Notes: generated by a model from the letters alone, not told the origin. A DNA stretch of 64,000 bases from Algoriphagus resistens (GCF_001442615.1 NZ_LMXN01000002.1:372001-436000); one strand, 5' to 3'. Shown: positions 27,988 through 37,883, numbered from the stretch's first letter. Numbers and translations are program-made.

Positions 27988-28146
27988 CTATTTTCCATCC
28001 TTATTCAGGTCATCCCCTATACGTTGCTCAAGATTCCTCTTGGAACCAGGGAAGGTAGTCCTCTGGGAAATATCATATCCAATCCAGCACATGATCAACA
28101 TGAAAATCACAAATAGGATCAAAAATATCTTCTTATTCCGAGGCAT
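27988..28146 (-). CDS. Small single-TM membrane protein
   Basis: A 52-residue protein starting MPRNKKIFLILFVIFMLIMC, with one membrane segment (about 6-26), a positively charged N-terminus, and the tail YDISQRTTFPGSKRNLEQRI. The motif TTFPGSK and the tail look conserved in kind, and I believe similar small genes occur in related bacteria, but I cannot check this. A TAnnTTTG element at 28175-28182 lies 28 bases upstream of this ATG and between it and the earlier ATG at 28173, which favours the shorter form. Confidence 0.55.
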   Translation of the reverse strand: MPRNKKIFLILFVIFMLIMCWIGYDISQRTTFPGSKRNLEQRIGDDLNKDGK

Positions 28147-28174
28147 GCAGTATAGATTTCTACTTGATTTCATG

Positions 28175-28182
28175 CAAAATTA
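28175..28182 (-). promoter_or_regulatory. -7 promoter element for small membrane protein
   Basis: On the minus strand, TAATTTTG fits TAnnTTTG, about 28 bases upstream of the ATG at 28146. Confidence 0.4.
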
Positions 28183-28325
28183 ACCATTCAAAGGAAATCT
28201 GGATCAATTGTCTAGGAATTATTGAAAGACCTAGTCGGAAAATTAAACTTTTTCAAAAATGTGTTTAATTTTAGGAAGATAGACCTATTCAACTTTTTAT
28301 ATTTTAAAACCTTTTTTACCCAGCC

Positions 28326-28661
28326 ATGTATCAGTCCATAAGTGAACAGTCGATTTATCAGTACTTCGGTGAAGATGAGCCTGAGATGGTTAGAGAGATG
28401 GTTCAGATAATCTTAGAGACAAACATCAAAGACTTGAAGGAACTTGATACTTTTTACAAGCAGGGTGATTTCGGTACGATCAAAAACCGTTGCCACAAAG
28501 CCAAGCCTACCATGGTCTATATAGGAGCTAAAAAGGCACGGAAAATTTTAGAAGAGCTTGAGAATAACCGACTCGATTTCCCAGAATTAAATGCGAGCCT
28601 TCAGGCACAACTTACCGAGATCGAAACTGAATTGAACCAGTTCCTGGAAACACTAGATTAA
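28326..28661 (+). CDS. Hpt domain protein (histidine phosphotransfer)
   Basis: A 111-residue single-domain Hpt protein. The phospho-acceptor motif is RCHKAKPTMVYIGA, with the likely histidine at residue 57 followed by the K-P and G positions seen in the family. It would relay phosphate between hybrid sensors and response regulators. No sensor kinase is adjacent; the PAS sensor and lone response regulator of the window are about 19 kb away, so any link is speculation. The S9 peptidase gene follows 27 bases later on the same strand. Confidence 0.83.
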   Translation: MYQSISEQSIYQYFGEDEPEMVREMVQIILETNIKDLKELDTFYKQGDFGTIKNRCHKAKPTMVYIGAKKARKILEELENNRLDFPELNASLQAQLTEIETELNQFLETLD

Positions 28662-28688
28662 ATACAGAATAAACAAACCCTTACAACT

Positions 28689-31058
28689 ATGCAGCGAAAA
28701 TTACTGTTTCTGCCTTTGCTTTTTATTGCCCTATTTGCCGCAAAGGCACAATCCGATTTAAGTGTAGAGCACATCATGCGTGATCCTTTATGGATGGGAA
28801 CTTTCCCTTCTTCCGCATTCTGGAGCGATGATTCCCAAACAATATATTTCCGTTATAACCTTGAAAAGGACCCCGCTGACTCATTGTATAAACTAGGATT
28901 AGCCGATAAAAAATCAATTTCAAAAGTGAGTTGGATGGAATTGAAAACCAATGAGCGAAATGAGGAAGACTTTAATACGGACAGATCCCTTCGTGTATAT
29001 CAGAGAGACAGGAAATTGATGCTGGAAGATATGGGTAAGCATACTTCTGAAGTATTGGCAGAATGGCCGGAGAACTTCAGTGATCCAAAGTTTATGGCCG
29101 ATGAAAATGAAATCTCCTTTGCATCAAAGAGCAATATTTTTGTCTTCAATAGAGCCACAAGAACGGCTAGAAAAATCACCAACATATCGACTGAACCAAA
29201 ACCCAAAGAAAAATCGAAAGACGAGGAAGAGGAAACCGCTTGGTTGGAATCAGAAAATCTTGGGCTTCTAGGTGTAGTAAAAGAGCGTAAGGAAAAAGCG
29301 AAGATGCGAACTGATTATAGAGAAGCCTACAACGAATCAGATAAGGACAAATTCACCTATTATACTGAAGGCAAAAGCCCTGTAAACTTACAATTATCTC
29401 CGGATGGTAATTACGTGACATTCACCATCTATAATTCTTCTGACAACAAAAACACCAAAGTTCCTGATTATGTGGATGCTTCCGGATACACCACGGAGCT
29501 GAACGCACGGTCAAAAGTCGGTTCAACTCCAACTAAAGCAGCTGTAGGAATCTACAATTTACTGCGAGATACGGTTTATTTCATAAGTTCTTCCGAACTG
29601 CCCGGAATTAAAGATTTACCGGATTATGTAGCTGACTACCCTGATAAGGAATGGGAAGAAAAGGAAAGAGATGTGGTTTTCTCCACTCCCTACTTTTCCC
29701 CGAATGGTAAAAAGGCTATCCTAAACATTCGATCTACTGACAATAAAGATCGATGGATTGCTTCCATCGATTTGGAAACTGGAAAATTGACCACACTGGA
29801 TAGGCAGCGGGACGAAGCTTGGATCGCAGGTCCAGGCATTGGCTATTCGTTCTCTGGAGGCACAATGGGATGGTTACCCGATAACCAACACATCTATTTC
29901 CAGTCGGAAGAAAGCGGATATTCTCATCTTTATTTGCTGGATGTGAGTTCAGGCGAAAAGAATGCCCTCACATCAGGCGATTATGAGGTGTTCAACCCTT
30001 TCCTTTCCAAGGACAAAAAAAATTGGTATTTCACCTCTTCAGAAGTGGATCCCGGGGAACGGCATTTTTATAAAATGCCGGTTTTGGGCGGGAAAGCCGT
30101 AAAGCTTACATCCATGATAGGAAACAATGAAGTCTCACTTTCTCCAGATGAGAAAAAGCTGGCCATTATCTATTCCTATAGCAATAAGCCCGCTGAGCTC
30201 TATTTGCAGGATAACAAACCTGGTTCGAATGCCGAGCAACTGACCGCAGGTCAAAGCGAGGAGTTTAAAGCATACAACTGGAGAGAGCCGGAGCTTGTGC
30301 GGTTCAGCGCACAAGACGGGGAACAAGTTCCGGCAAGGCTTTACCTCCCTGATCCAGCCAAAAAGAATGGTGCAGCTGTGGTTTTCGTACATGGTGCGGG
30401 TTACTTGCAGAACGTTCACAAATGGTGGAGTAGTTACTTTCGGGAATATATGTTTCACAACCTGCTGGCTGATTTGGGCTATACAGTTTTGGATATTGAC
30501 TACCGGGGATCTGCAGGCTATGGTCGTGACTGGAGAACCGGCATCTATCGCCACATGGGAGGAAAAGACCTATCCGATCAAGTTGATGGGGTAAAATATC
30601 TAGTTGCCTCACATGGGATAGATCCTGATCGTGTAGGCTTGTACGGTGGAAGTTACGGTGGGTTCATCACCTTGATGGCAATGTTCAATGCTTCTGACAC
30701 ATTCAGATCAGGTGCTGCGCTGCGCTCCGTTACCGATTGGGCGCACTACAATCACGGCTACACTTCCAACATTCTCAACACACCAGAAGAAGATCCGATT
30801 GCTTACCGGCGGTCCTCTCCGATTTATTTTGCTGAAGGATTGAAAGGCAATCTATTGATGGCACATGGAATGGTAGATGTGAATGTGCATTTTCAGGATG
30901 TGGTGAGGCTTTCACAGCGATTTATTGAGCTGGGAAAAGATAATTGGGAAATGGCAATCTATCCTGTTGAAGATCATGGATTCGTAGAGTCAAGTTCATG
31001 GACAGATGAGTATAAACGAATTTTAAAGTTATTCAACAATACTTTGCTTGAAGAGTGA
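28689..31058 (+). CDS. S9 family prolyl oligopeptidase / dipeptidyl peptidase IV-like
   Basis: A 789-residue exported serine peptidase. A signal peptide ends near AKAQ (residue 20). Residues about 25-520 form the beta-propeller lid. The C-terminal alpha/beta hydrolase domain holds the triad: the serine in GLYGGSYGGFITLMA, the aspartate in HGMVDVNVHF, and the histidine in EDHGF. A charged stretch (KEKSKDEEEETAW) lies near 175-185. It cleaves short peptides in the periplasm or at the surface, consistent with the peptide transporter and other peptidases in the window. It is followed by a bidirectional terminator. Confidence 0.92.
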   Translation: MQRKLLFLPLLFIALFAAKAQSDLSVEHIMRDPLWMGTFPSSAFWSDDSQTIYFRYNLEKDPADSLYKLGLADKKSISKVSWMELKTNERNEEDFNTDRSLRVYQRDRKLMLEDMGKHTSEVLAEWPENFSDPKFMADENEISFASKSNIFVFNRATRTARKITNISTEPKPKEKSKDEEEETAWLESENLGLLGVVKERKEKAKMRTDYREAYNESDKDKFTYYTEGKSPVNLQLSPDGNYVTFTIYNSSDNKNTKVPDYVDASGYTTELNARSKVGSTPTKAAVGIYNLLRDTVYFISSSELPGIKDLPDYVADYPDKEWEEKERDVVFSTPYFSPNGKKAILNIRSTDNKDRWIASIDLETGKLTTLDRQRDEAWIAGPGIGYSFSGGTMGWLPDNQHIYFQSEESGYSHLYLLDVSSGEKNALTSGDYEVFNPFLSKDKKNWYFTSSEVDPGERHFYKMPVLGGKAVKLTSMIGNNEVSLSPDEKKLAIIYSYSNKPAELYLQDNKPGSNAEQLTAGQSEEFKAYNWREPELVRFSAQDGEQVPARLYLPDPAKKNGAAVVFVHGAGYLQNVHKWWSSYFREYMFHNLLADLGYTVLDIDYRGSAGYGRDWRTGIYRHMGGKDLSDQVDGVKYLVASHGIDPDRVGLYGGSYGGFITLMAMFNASDTFRSGAALRSVTDWAHYNHGYTSNILNTPEEDPIAYRRSSPIYFAEGLKGNLLMAHGMVDVNVHFQDVVRLSQRFIELGKDNWEMAIYPVEDHGFVESSSWTDEYKRILKLFNNTLLEE

Positions 31059-31260
31059 ACTTGGGATTAGTCAGATAACATAGATTTCCGGTAATTCCGA
31101 ATCTCCAGATTGGTCAGGATTCGTTTACGTAAAATCCCCGCAGAATGATATTAAATCCAATTAGGTTATTCGTCATTTGCGCCCGTTGAAGAAATTATAA
31201 CACCCATTTACCTAAGGCAAAAGATTTTTCATTTCAACGAACCCTCAGTTAAAAATTGAT

Positions 31261-31297
31261 AAAAAAAAGAGTCCCAGACTTCCGGGACTCTTTTTCT
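31261..31297. terminator. Bidirectional terminator
   Basis: A perfect 10-bp stem, AAAGAGTCCC (31266-31275) with GGGACTCTTT (31284-31293), an 8-base loop, an A-run before and a T-run after. It serves the convergent S9 peptidase and ACP-like/RND operons. Confidence 0.88.
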
Positions 31298-31333
31298 AAA
31301 GTACGGGTGGACTATCCTTTTCCCGTACAAACA

Positions 31334-31564
31334 TTAACTCATCAACAATTTAATAAGCTGGGCGGGTGCCTGTACCCCTTCTACTTTGTCATCTTCTATC
31401 TGTTTTCTTAATTCATATTCTAATTCGAATATTAATCCGTCTACAAATACCTGGTCCATTCTCAGGTCTGCGGTAAAGGAAGCGTATTTTCTTCTTCCTG
31501 TCAGATCAATTCCATATTGATGGAAGACCTTCGATATTTTTCGTAAATCAGTGTAGTTTTTCAT
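31334..31564 (-). CDS. Acyl-carrier-protein-like protein without the carrier serine
   Basis: A 76-residue protein that aligns with acyl carrier protein: DLRMDQVFVDGLIFELEYEL matches the DLGADSLDxVELVxxLEEEF region in spacing and in its hydrophobic and acidic positions, and QIEDDKVEGVQAPAQLIKLL matches ACP helix III/IV. The phosphopantetheine serine is glutamine (residue 38), so it cannot carry an acyl chain by the normal route. It lies 60 bases downstream of the RND pump gene on the same strand and is probably the last gene of that operon. The start at ATG 31564 (MKNYTDLRKIS) gives the usual ACP length; an upstream frame extension looks non-coding. Confidence 0.65.
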   Translation of the reverse strand: MKNYTDLRKISKVFHQYGIDLTGRRKYASFTADLRMDQVFVDGLIFELEYELRKQIEDDKVEGVQAPAQLIKLLMS

Positions 31565-31624
31565 TGGGTATGTAGTGAAAACCCTTGCCAATCTCACAGC
31601 AAGGGTTGTTTAGTCAATTTTATT

Positions 31625-34600
31625 TTAAACGTAGGCGGCAGCTTCAGACTCAAACTCTTCCACATTGGTCTCTTCCAACTCGATTTGCTTCTTCTCAGCT
31701 TTACCTATTTTCACCATAAACCGGTCAAATAGATAGTAAATTACCGGTACCACGACCAACGTCAAGAACATGGAAGATAGCAAGCCACCAATAATTACCC
31801 ATGCCAGGCTGTTTTTCCACTCTGCACCGGCACCAGTAGCCAACGCTATCGGCATCATCCCGATAACCATGGCGATGGTGGTCATCAAAATCGGACGGAA
31901 TCGGATCTTCACCGCTTTCTCCAGAGCTTCCTTAACCTCTACCCCAGCCTCTTTCAGCTGGTTGGTGAAATCCACCAGAAGGATTGCATTCTTTGCCACA
32001 AGACCCATGAGCATAATCAGGCCCATGATCGAGAAGATACTGAGAGTTCCTTTGGTCAAAGCCAGCGCTAAAAGGGAACCGATCAATGCCATTGGAAGGG
32101 AAAACATCACTACCAGCGGATAGATGTAAGAATCATACAATGCCACCATGATCAGATAGATCAAAATAATGGAAGCCAAAAGCGCAATTCCCAATGAACC
32201 AAAACCTTCACTTTGGTTTTTCATATCACCGTCATAGTTGATCTGAACCTGTTGGGGAAGATCCATCTGATCGATTGCAGCAGTCAGTTGAGCGCCAACG
32301 GTACCTGAAGGAACACCTGCTACCTGAGAAGTGATTTTCACCGAAGATACCCGGTCTCTTCGTTCCAGTTTAGTCGGTCCTTCTGATTGATTCACCGAAG
32401 CAAATTGTTCTAGTTTAACCAGATTTCCGTTTCTGTTTAGAAAGGTAAGGTTCTGAACATCCGAGATTGATTTTCTATCAAACTCGTTCAGCTTTACAAG
32501 GATATCGTATTCGTAGTCACCATCTGTGTATTTAGAATCGTCATTCCCGTTGAAGGCTACCTGGAGTGCCCCACCAACCATATCCATGGAGAGCCCAAGC
32601 TCATTCATCTTGTAGCGATCTACTTCTACCCGGATTTCAGGGTTCCCATCTTCAAGAGAACTTTCGATTTTACGGGTACCGGTCAGCCCTGCTAGAATTC
32701 CTTCTATTTGCTCAGAAACCACGCGAATAGAATCTTTATCCGGACCGGAAACTATCACCTGGATCGGTGCATCGTTTGCAGTCCCCATGATCGAGATCGG
32801 AACACCGGTGTATTCAGCACCTGTGATATGTTCCTCAAGGTAATTTTCAAGGTTTCTTGCATAATCAGGACCAGTCATGGACCTAAACTCAGGATCGACA
32901 AGCTTCACCAAAATCTCCGAAGTAAAGGGAGAAGATTGAGAACCGGTAAATTGTCCACTTGCCACACCTACTGTGGTAAATACTTCTGTAACTTCAGGCA
33001 ATGTTCTCAGGTAATCTTCCACTTCACGGGTCTTGAAATTGGTCTGCTCAAGCGTGGCATCCTTTGGAAGCTCCAACCTCAGCAGGAATTCCCCCCTATC
33101 TCCTTCACTCACGAATTCCGAACCGATAAATCCTTGGATGACCAAGAAAAAAGAGGAGATAAAGAGTACAAACGTAATTGCCAACAAAGCAAACTTATGA
33201 GCAAATCCCCATCTCAGAATCCCGATCAACCAATCAACAAAAGCATCCAGTCCAGCTTCAAATCCATAGACGATTTTTCCAAAGAATGAATTTTTAGCTA
33301 AATGCTCCAACTTCGAAAACCGCGAGGTGAGTAGAGGAATCAGCGTAAAGGCAACCAGCAAACTGATTAAGGTCGCCGTAGCAACCGTAATACTGAACTG
33401 GGTCAAAATCCCTGCGATCAAGCCTCCTGTCATTGCCAACGGCACGAATACCACGATAATCACCAAGGTGATGGATACTACAGTAGAACCGATTTCCCTA
33501 ATACCATCATAGGATGCCTGGGCGATGGTTTTACCCATTTCCAAGTGACGGTAAATATTTTCAATCACCACAATGGCATCATCGACCAGAATACCGACAA
33601 CCAGCGAAAGGGCGAGCAAAGACATCAGATTCAGTGTAAAGCCGGCCAAGAACATCACCGTAAATGTCGCTACGATAGAAGCAGGTACGGCCACCATTAC
33701 AATGATCGCATTTCGTATACTATGAAGGAACAATAGCATAATCAAAGCCACCAGGACAATTGCAATAATCAAATCCTTGATTACATCATTTGCCGCTTCC
33801 AAGGTAAACTCAGATGTATTCTGGGAAATCTGGAAGGAAACTCCTTCAGAAGTATAGGTTTGCTCAAGGTTATGCAGCTCATGCTCCAAAATTTCAGCAA
33901 CCTCTACCGCATTGGCATCAGACTGCTTTTGGACGGTCAGACCAATCGCAGATTTCCCGTTTAACCTGGTGAGAATTTCTTCATCCTTAAAAGAATCTAC
34001 GACCTCAGCTACTTCTTTCAATTGAATCGGAGATTCGTCATCACGGTAAGCAATCACCAGATTTTCTATGTCACGGACGTTTTGGAATTTCCCTGCCAGG
34101 CGGATCAAAACCTGTCCTTCATTATCTTTCAATCGTCCAGTAGGAAAATCAAGGTTACTGGCATTGATAGTCTGGGCCACCGATATAGGTGAAATGCCAT
34201 ATCCGTCCAGCTTGTTTCTATCTAGGTTGACTTTGATCTCGCGCTCTGTACCACCCAGCATATTCACCTGAGCCACACCCTTGATCTGTGCTAGGGATGG
34301 TTGAATCTTGTTTTTCACCAGATCATAAAATTCTGATGGATTCAGACTCGAATAGACCGCCAACTGCATAATCGGCAAATCATCCAAATCAAACTTGCCA
34401 AGACTCGGGGGATCTGCATCCTCAGGAAGATCACCTAGGATCGCATTGATTTTGCGCTGCGCATCCTGCATAGAATAATCCACATCTTCTCCAGCTTCCA
34501 GCTCGATAGTAATGATGGAGATGCTCTCCTGGGAGATCGAGCTCATGGACTTGATACCTTCCAAAGAAGCTACGGCATCTTCGATCTTCTTAGTCACGGA

Positions 34601-34783
34601 GGTTTCCACTTCAGAGGGTGCTGCTCCTGGATAGATGGTAGAAATGGTTACCACATTGGTTTCCATTTTTGGCAAAAGCTCGTACGATAGCTGTGTGTAG
34701 GAAAAAATCCCCAGCAAAGTCAGTACTGTGAACAGTACAACCACCATGGTCGACCGTTGTATAGATATTTTAGTGATTTGCAT
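31625..34783 (-). CDS. RND efflux transporter, HAE1-type inner-membrane pump
   Basis: A 1052-residue AcrB-like proton-driven pump. It has the RND plan: an N-terminal membrane helix, a large periplasmic loop (about 35-335), a block of membrane helices that includes VVGILVDDAIVVIENIYRHLEMG with the paired aspartates of the proton relay, a second periplasmic loop, and a second block with MALIGSLLALALT and GLIMLMGLVAKNAILLVDF. Length matches the family. Substrate is not readable. The gene is 3 bases downstream of the adaptor gene, in the order TolC, adaptor, pump. Confidence 0.95.
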   Translation of the reverse strand: MQITKISIQRSTMVVVLFTVLTLLGIFSYTQLSYELLPKMETNVVTISTIYPGAAPSEVETSVTKKIEDAVASLEGIKSMSSISQESISIITIELEAGEDVDYSMQDAQRKINAILGDLPEDADPPSLGKFDLDDLPIMQLAVYSSLNPSEFYDLVKNKIQPSLAQIKGVAQVNMLGGTEREIKVNLDRNKLDGYGISPISVAQTINASNLDFPTGRLKDNEGQVLIRLAGKFQNVRDIENLVIAYRDDESPIQLKEVAEVVDSFKDEEILTRLNGKSAIGLTVQKQSDANAVEVAEILEHELHNLEQTYTSEGVSFQISQNTSEFTLEAANDVIKDLIIAIVLVALIMLLFLHSIRNAIIVMVAVPASIVATFTVMFLAGFTLNLMSLLALSLVVGILVDDAIVVIENIYRHLEMGKTIAQASYDGIREIGSTVVSITLVIIVVFVPLAMTGGLIAGILTQFSITVATATLISLLVAFTLIPLLTSRFSKLEHLAKNSFFGKIVYGFEAGLDAFVDWLIGILRWGFAHKFALLAITFVLFISSFFLVIQGFIGSEFVSEGDRGEFLLRLELPKDATLEQTNFKTREVEDYLRTLPEVTEVFTTVGVASGQFTGSQSSPFTSEILVKLVDPEFRSMTGPDYARNLENYLEEHITGAEYTGVPISIMGTANDAPIQVIVSGPDKDSIRVVSEQIEGILAGLTGTRKIESSLEDGNPEIRVEVDRYKMNELGLSMDMVGGALQVAFNGNDDSKYTDGDYEYDILVKLNEFDRKSISDVQNLTFLNRNGNLVKLEQFASVNQSEGPTKLERRDRVSSVKITSQVAGVPSGTVGAQLTAAIDQMDLPQQVQINYDGDMKNQSEGFGSLGIALLASIILIYLIMVALYDSYIYPLVVMFSLPMALIGSLLALALTKGTLSIFSIMGLIMLMGLVAKNAILLVDFTNQLKEAGVEVKEALEKAVKIRFRPILMTTIAMVIGMMPIALATGAGAEWKNSLAWVIIGGLLSSMFLTLVVVPVIYYLFDRFMVKIGKAEKKQIELEETNVEEFESEAAAYV

Positions 34784-34786
34784 AGT

Positions 34787-35839
34787 TTACTGGACTTTGA
34801 CTTTTGTTCCTTCTTTCACATTGATCAGACCGGATGCGATTACTTCGTCACCTGCTTTCAAGCCTTCCAAAATCTCCACAGTCCCATCATCCAAAGGATT
34901 AATTTTTACTGGCTGATATACTGCTACTCCATCTTTGATCAGGTAAACCCCAGGGTCTTTCAAACTCCCTGCAATTGATTTTCTGTCTATTTTAAGCACT
35001 TTCTCTTCTTGAGAGAACTGAAATTGGGCTGTACCAAACATCCCCGGTTTGATCTGATCCTGGTTCTTGCTGTTCATGATCAATTCCACTTGGTATTTGA
35101 AAGAACCATCTGCCTTGTCTGAGATGAAATGTACTTTTCCTGTGAAGTCCTGGTTGGATATGGCGTTTACTCTTACTGCGATTTCATCCCCGTTTTTCAC
35201 TTTGGCAATTTCACTTTCAGTGACATTCACGGTAAGTTTCAATGGGTTCTTATTGATGATATCTGCCAAAGGCATTCCAGGACTTACCAATGTTCCCGTT
35301 TCATAATAATCCTCATTTATGAATCCCGCAATCGGAGCGGTCACCTGAGTATCGTCAAGCCTCTTCTTCAAAGCGGCCAATTGTGCATCAGCAATTTTAA
35401 AAGCATTTTCGTTTTCTTCCAGCTGCTTCTTGGTGATCGCATCGGTAGCTGCAAGATTCTCAAAACGCTTCAGGTCCTTTTCCGCCTGATCTCTGTTGAG
35501 TTTTGCAATAGTATAATCTGAGCGAATTAACCGGTCGTCGATCTGTACAATCAAGTCTCCCTTGCGCACATAATTCCCCTTTCTTCTGTGGATTTTTACA
35601 ATCGCTCCAGAAGTTTCTGCCATAAGTTTCAATTCCTGGGAAGGCTCAAAAATACCGTTTGCTTCAAAGTTTCTGTTCACGGTCCTCTCCTCTACTTTTT
35701 CCACAGTCACCGAAATATATTCGCTGGACTTCATGGCAAGCGTGGCCGCTTCATTCATTTCCTGCTTATTGTTATAAAGCGTAAATGCTACTGCTCCTAC
35801 ACCGACTAGAAGAAGCGCTATGATTATTAATTTTTTCAT
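34787..35839 (-). CDS. RND efflux periplasmic adaptor (MFP) subunit
   Basis: A 350-residue membrane-fusion protein that joins the pump to the outer-membrane channel. An N-terminal hydrophobic anchor (about 3-20) is followed by a lipoyl-like segment (GAIVKIHRRKGNYVRKGDLI), a coiled-coil hairpin (KLNRDQAEKDLKRFENLA to AFKIADAQLAALKKRL), a second lipoyl half (VTAPIAGFINEDYYETGTLV) and a C-terminal beta-barrel. The gene is 19 bases downstream of the TolC gene and 3 bases upstream of the pump gene. Confidence 0.93.
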   Translation of the reverse strand: MKKLIIIALLLVGVGAVAFTLYNNKQEMNEAATLAMKSSEYISVTVEKVEERTVNRNFEANGIFEPSQELKLMAETSGAIVKIHRRKGNYVRKGDLIVQIDDRLIRSDYTIAKLNRDQAEKDLKRFENLAATDAITKKQLEENENAFKIADAQLAALKKRLDDTQVTAPIAGFINEDYYETGTLVSPGMPLADIINKNPLKLTVNVTESEIAKVKNGDEIAVRVNAISNQDFTGKVHFISDKADGSFKYQVELIMNSKNQDQIKPGMFGTAQFQFSQEEKVLKIDRKSIAGSLKDPGVYLIKDGVAVYQPVKINPLDDGTVEILEGLKAGDEVIASGLINVKEGTKVKVQ

Positions 35840-35858
35840 CGTTGGTATGAGTTTTCTA

Positions 35859-37226
35859 TTACAGTAAAAGATTTGTGATTTTTCCCGTTGAGTTCAGAAT
35901 CTCCAATTGGGCAATTCGAACCTGTATAATTTGGTTGTTGTAGTTAGCCTGTGCTTCGCGCTGGGTGGTCTCTGAGTCGAGCAAATCAGTTAGCGGGCTT
36001 AGCCCCTCCTTGTATAGCAAAGTTGTTTCTTCAAACACATCGTTTGCCAGATCCAGATTACCATCAAGGGATTCAAGCGTACTTAAGGAGTTATAATATT
36101 TATTTAGTGCATTTTTATATTCCAGTTCTGCAGCATCCTCTGCCTGTAGCTTATCCAGGTTTAATTGCTGCGCACTTACTTTGGATTGGGCAGCCTTGTA
36201 CTTGGTCTGCATGCCGTCGAAGATGGGAATCTGCAGTTTCAAACCGATCAAAAATCCCTGGTACCAGACTTTATTTTGGCTCATGAAGTCAAAATCTTGG
36301 GAAAAAGCATTCTTGTTGAAATCGGCAAAACCCACCAACTGAGGCTGATGCGCAGCCTTGATATTCTTGTATTCGTACTCATATAATTTCTCCTGCACTC
36401 CCAAGACCTGGATATCTTTTCTGTCGAAAATATTGAAATCCTGTACCTGAAAATCCTGTACTTGCTGGTTCATGTCAGCTACTGACTGATCCAGGTTAAT
36501 CTCAGTATCTACGGGAATTCCCATCAGCAATTTCAGATATCCTTCTTGCTGATAAATAGCAATTTCAAGATTTTCAAGCTCACTTTGAATAGAAGTCAGA
36601 TTCACCTTTACACGGTTAAGATCCACTTTGCGGGCAAGATCATTGTCGTATTGTGACTGAAGAATTTTCTCAAGGCTTTTTAGCTGATCAATGTTTGCCA
36701 GTAAGTTTTCTCTCTGTAGTTCCAGCTGAATCACCCCTAGATAATTCAGGGAAATCTCGTGGATCACATTTTCTTCAGATTGTTCAGCTAGAATGCGGTA
36801 AAATTCTTCTCCTGTTTTGGCTGCTTTCAACCCGATCAGATAAGAATTACTGAAAATCAGCTGGTTCAATTCGAAGCCCGCTTTTAATGATTGTGGCACA
36901 CCTAGAGAAATCACCTGAATCTCATTTGGATCTCCTCCAAAAATCCCTCCCGGAACCGCTTGAGGAAATACGTCCAGAAAATTGTTGTACTGACCGTAAG
37001 CAGAAAACTGTGGAAGACCTGCGCCCCTGATTTCATTTCTTTGGTACTTTGCCTTCTCTTCATCCAGAATAGCCTTTTTCAGTGTTCGGTTGTTTTCCAG
37101 ACCGATCTGGATACTCTCCTTCAAAGTGAGTGTATCCGGAATACTGGATTCCAGCGACGATTCTTGTCCCATTGCCATCACCGGGGCAAGTAAGAACAGT
37201 GCATAGGTTAAATAATTCTTTAACAT
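35859..37226 (-). CDS. TolC family outer-membrane efflux channel
   Basis: A 455-residue TolC-like protein with a signal peptide (MLKNYLTYALFLLAPVMAMG, cleavage near residue 20). The two-fold repeated coiled-coil pattern of the family is visible: TLKESIQIGLENNRTLKKA in the first half and the LNKYYNSLSTLESLDGNLDLA region with TDLLDSETTQREAQANYNNQ in the second. It forms the outer-membrane exit duct of the RND pump encoded just downstream. A regulator gene lies 72 bases upstream on the same strand. Confidence 0.92.
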   Translation of the reverse strand: MLKNYLTYALFLLAPVMAMGQESSLESSIPDTLTLKESIQIGLENNRTLKKAILDEEKAKYQRNEIRGAGLPQFSAYGQYNNFLDVFPQAVPGGIFGGDPNEIQVISLGVPQSLKAGFELNQLIFSNSYLIGLKAAKTGEEFYRILAEQSEENVIHEISLNYLGVIQLELQRENLLANIDQLKSLEKILQSQYDNDLARKVDLNRVKVNLTSIQSELENLEIAIYQQEGYLKLLMGIPVDTEINLDQSVADMNQQVQDFQVQDFNIFDRKDIQVLGVQEKLYEYEYKNIKAAHQPQLVGFADFNKNAFSQDFDFMSQNKVWYQGFLIGLKLQIPIFDGMQTKYKAAQSKVSAQQLNLDKLQAEDAAELEYKNALNKYYNSLSTLESLDGNLDLANDVFEETTLLYKEGLSPLTDLLDSETTQREAQANYNNQIIQVRIAQLEILNSTGKITNLLL

Positions 37227-37298
37227 GGTGTTGAATAATAGTTAATTATAAATAGTGTAGTTGGTTCTGTTTTTTATGAACAATCAGTTCAAATTTTT

Positions 37299-37760
37299 TT
37301 AGGTCTGCTGTCTCTTAAAGCGTTCAAACAATACAGGTATTTCTTTTTTGAAAAAGCCCAGAAAATCTGAGAAGTCTTTCATTTTACAATTGAATTCAGG
37401 ATTTTTTTCGGTACGAACTTCCAGTACCTCATCTATGAATTTTTGGATCTCAGCAATGTTTTCCAACTCTTTGGCAAAGTCCTCCCTCCAATCACTGACC
37501 TTCAATGCAAAATATCTCTTTCTGTCACCAGGGCGTGTTGAATATATACAGCGTCCTTTTGCCTGTAGAAAAGTCAATGCATTGCTTACTGCACTCTTAC
37601 TCACTCCAAGTTGCTCTACGATCTCATCAAAAGAAACCTCTCCCTCTTCATGGATTAATAGCAACCCGATAATTCTTCCGACCAATGGCTGCATTCCTTT
37701 GTGCTCATGGAATACCCCAATACGCTCAATCAGTTCCTTGTGTTTTTCTGTCAATACCAT
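37299..37760 (-). CDS. GbsR/MarR family transcriptional regulator of the efflux operon
   Basis: A 153-residue winged-helix regulator starting MVLTEKHKELIERIGVFHEHKG. The GbsR-like N-terminal helix and the recognition region EIVEQLGVSKSAVSNALTFL are clear, followed by the wing YSTRPGDRKRYF. The C-terminus is basic. As the first gene of the efflux operon it probably controls it in response to a drug-like signal; the family commonly does so, but the ligand is unknown. I use ATG 37760 because a TAnnTTTG element with TTTG 21 bases upstream lies between it and the earlier frame start. Confidence 0.85.
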   Translation of the reverse strand: MVLTEKHKELIERIGVFHEHKGMQPLVGRIIGLLLIHEEGEVSFDEIVEQLGVSKSAVSNALTFLQAKGRCIYSTRPGDRKRYFALKVSDWREDFAKELENIAEIQKFIDEVLEVRTEKNPEFNCKMKDFSDFLGFFKKEIPVLFERFKRQQT

Positions 37761-37795
37761 CTTCAATCTATTTGGGTTATGGGCTGATAACGATA

Positions 37796-37828
37796 CAAAG
37801 ATAAACAAAGTTCAGTTAGTTCTGCAAA
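37796..37828 (-). promoter_or_regulatory. Promoter of the RND efflux operon
   Basis: On the minus strand, TTTG (37825-37828), a 21-base spacer and TATCTTTG (37796-37803) match the Bacteroidota -33/-7 layout. The likely transcript start lies about 29 bases before the ATG at 37760. Confidence 0.6.
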
Positions 37829-37883
37829 TACAGAACAAAATATATTGTAAAATTCTTTTCTTACTCGTAATTCCCCTTTAAAA

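Noticed and set aside
32708..33289. A 193-codon open frame on the plus strand inside the RND pump gene
   Set aside because: It is fully inside a strong gene on the other strand, with a composition typical of an antisense shadow and no family motif.
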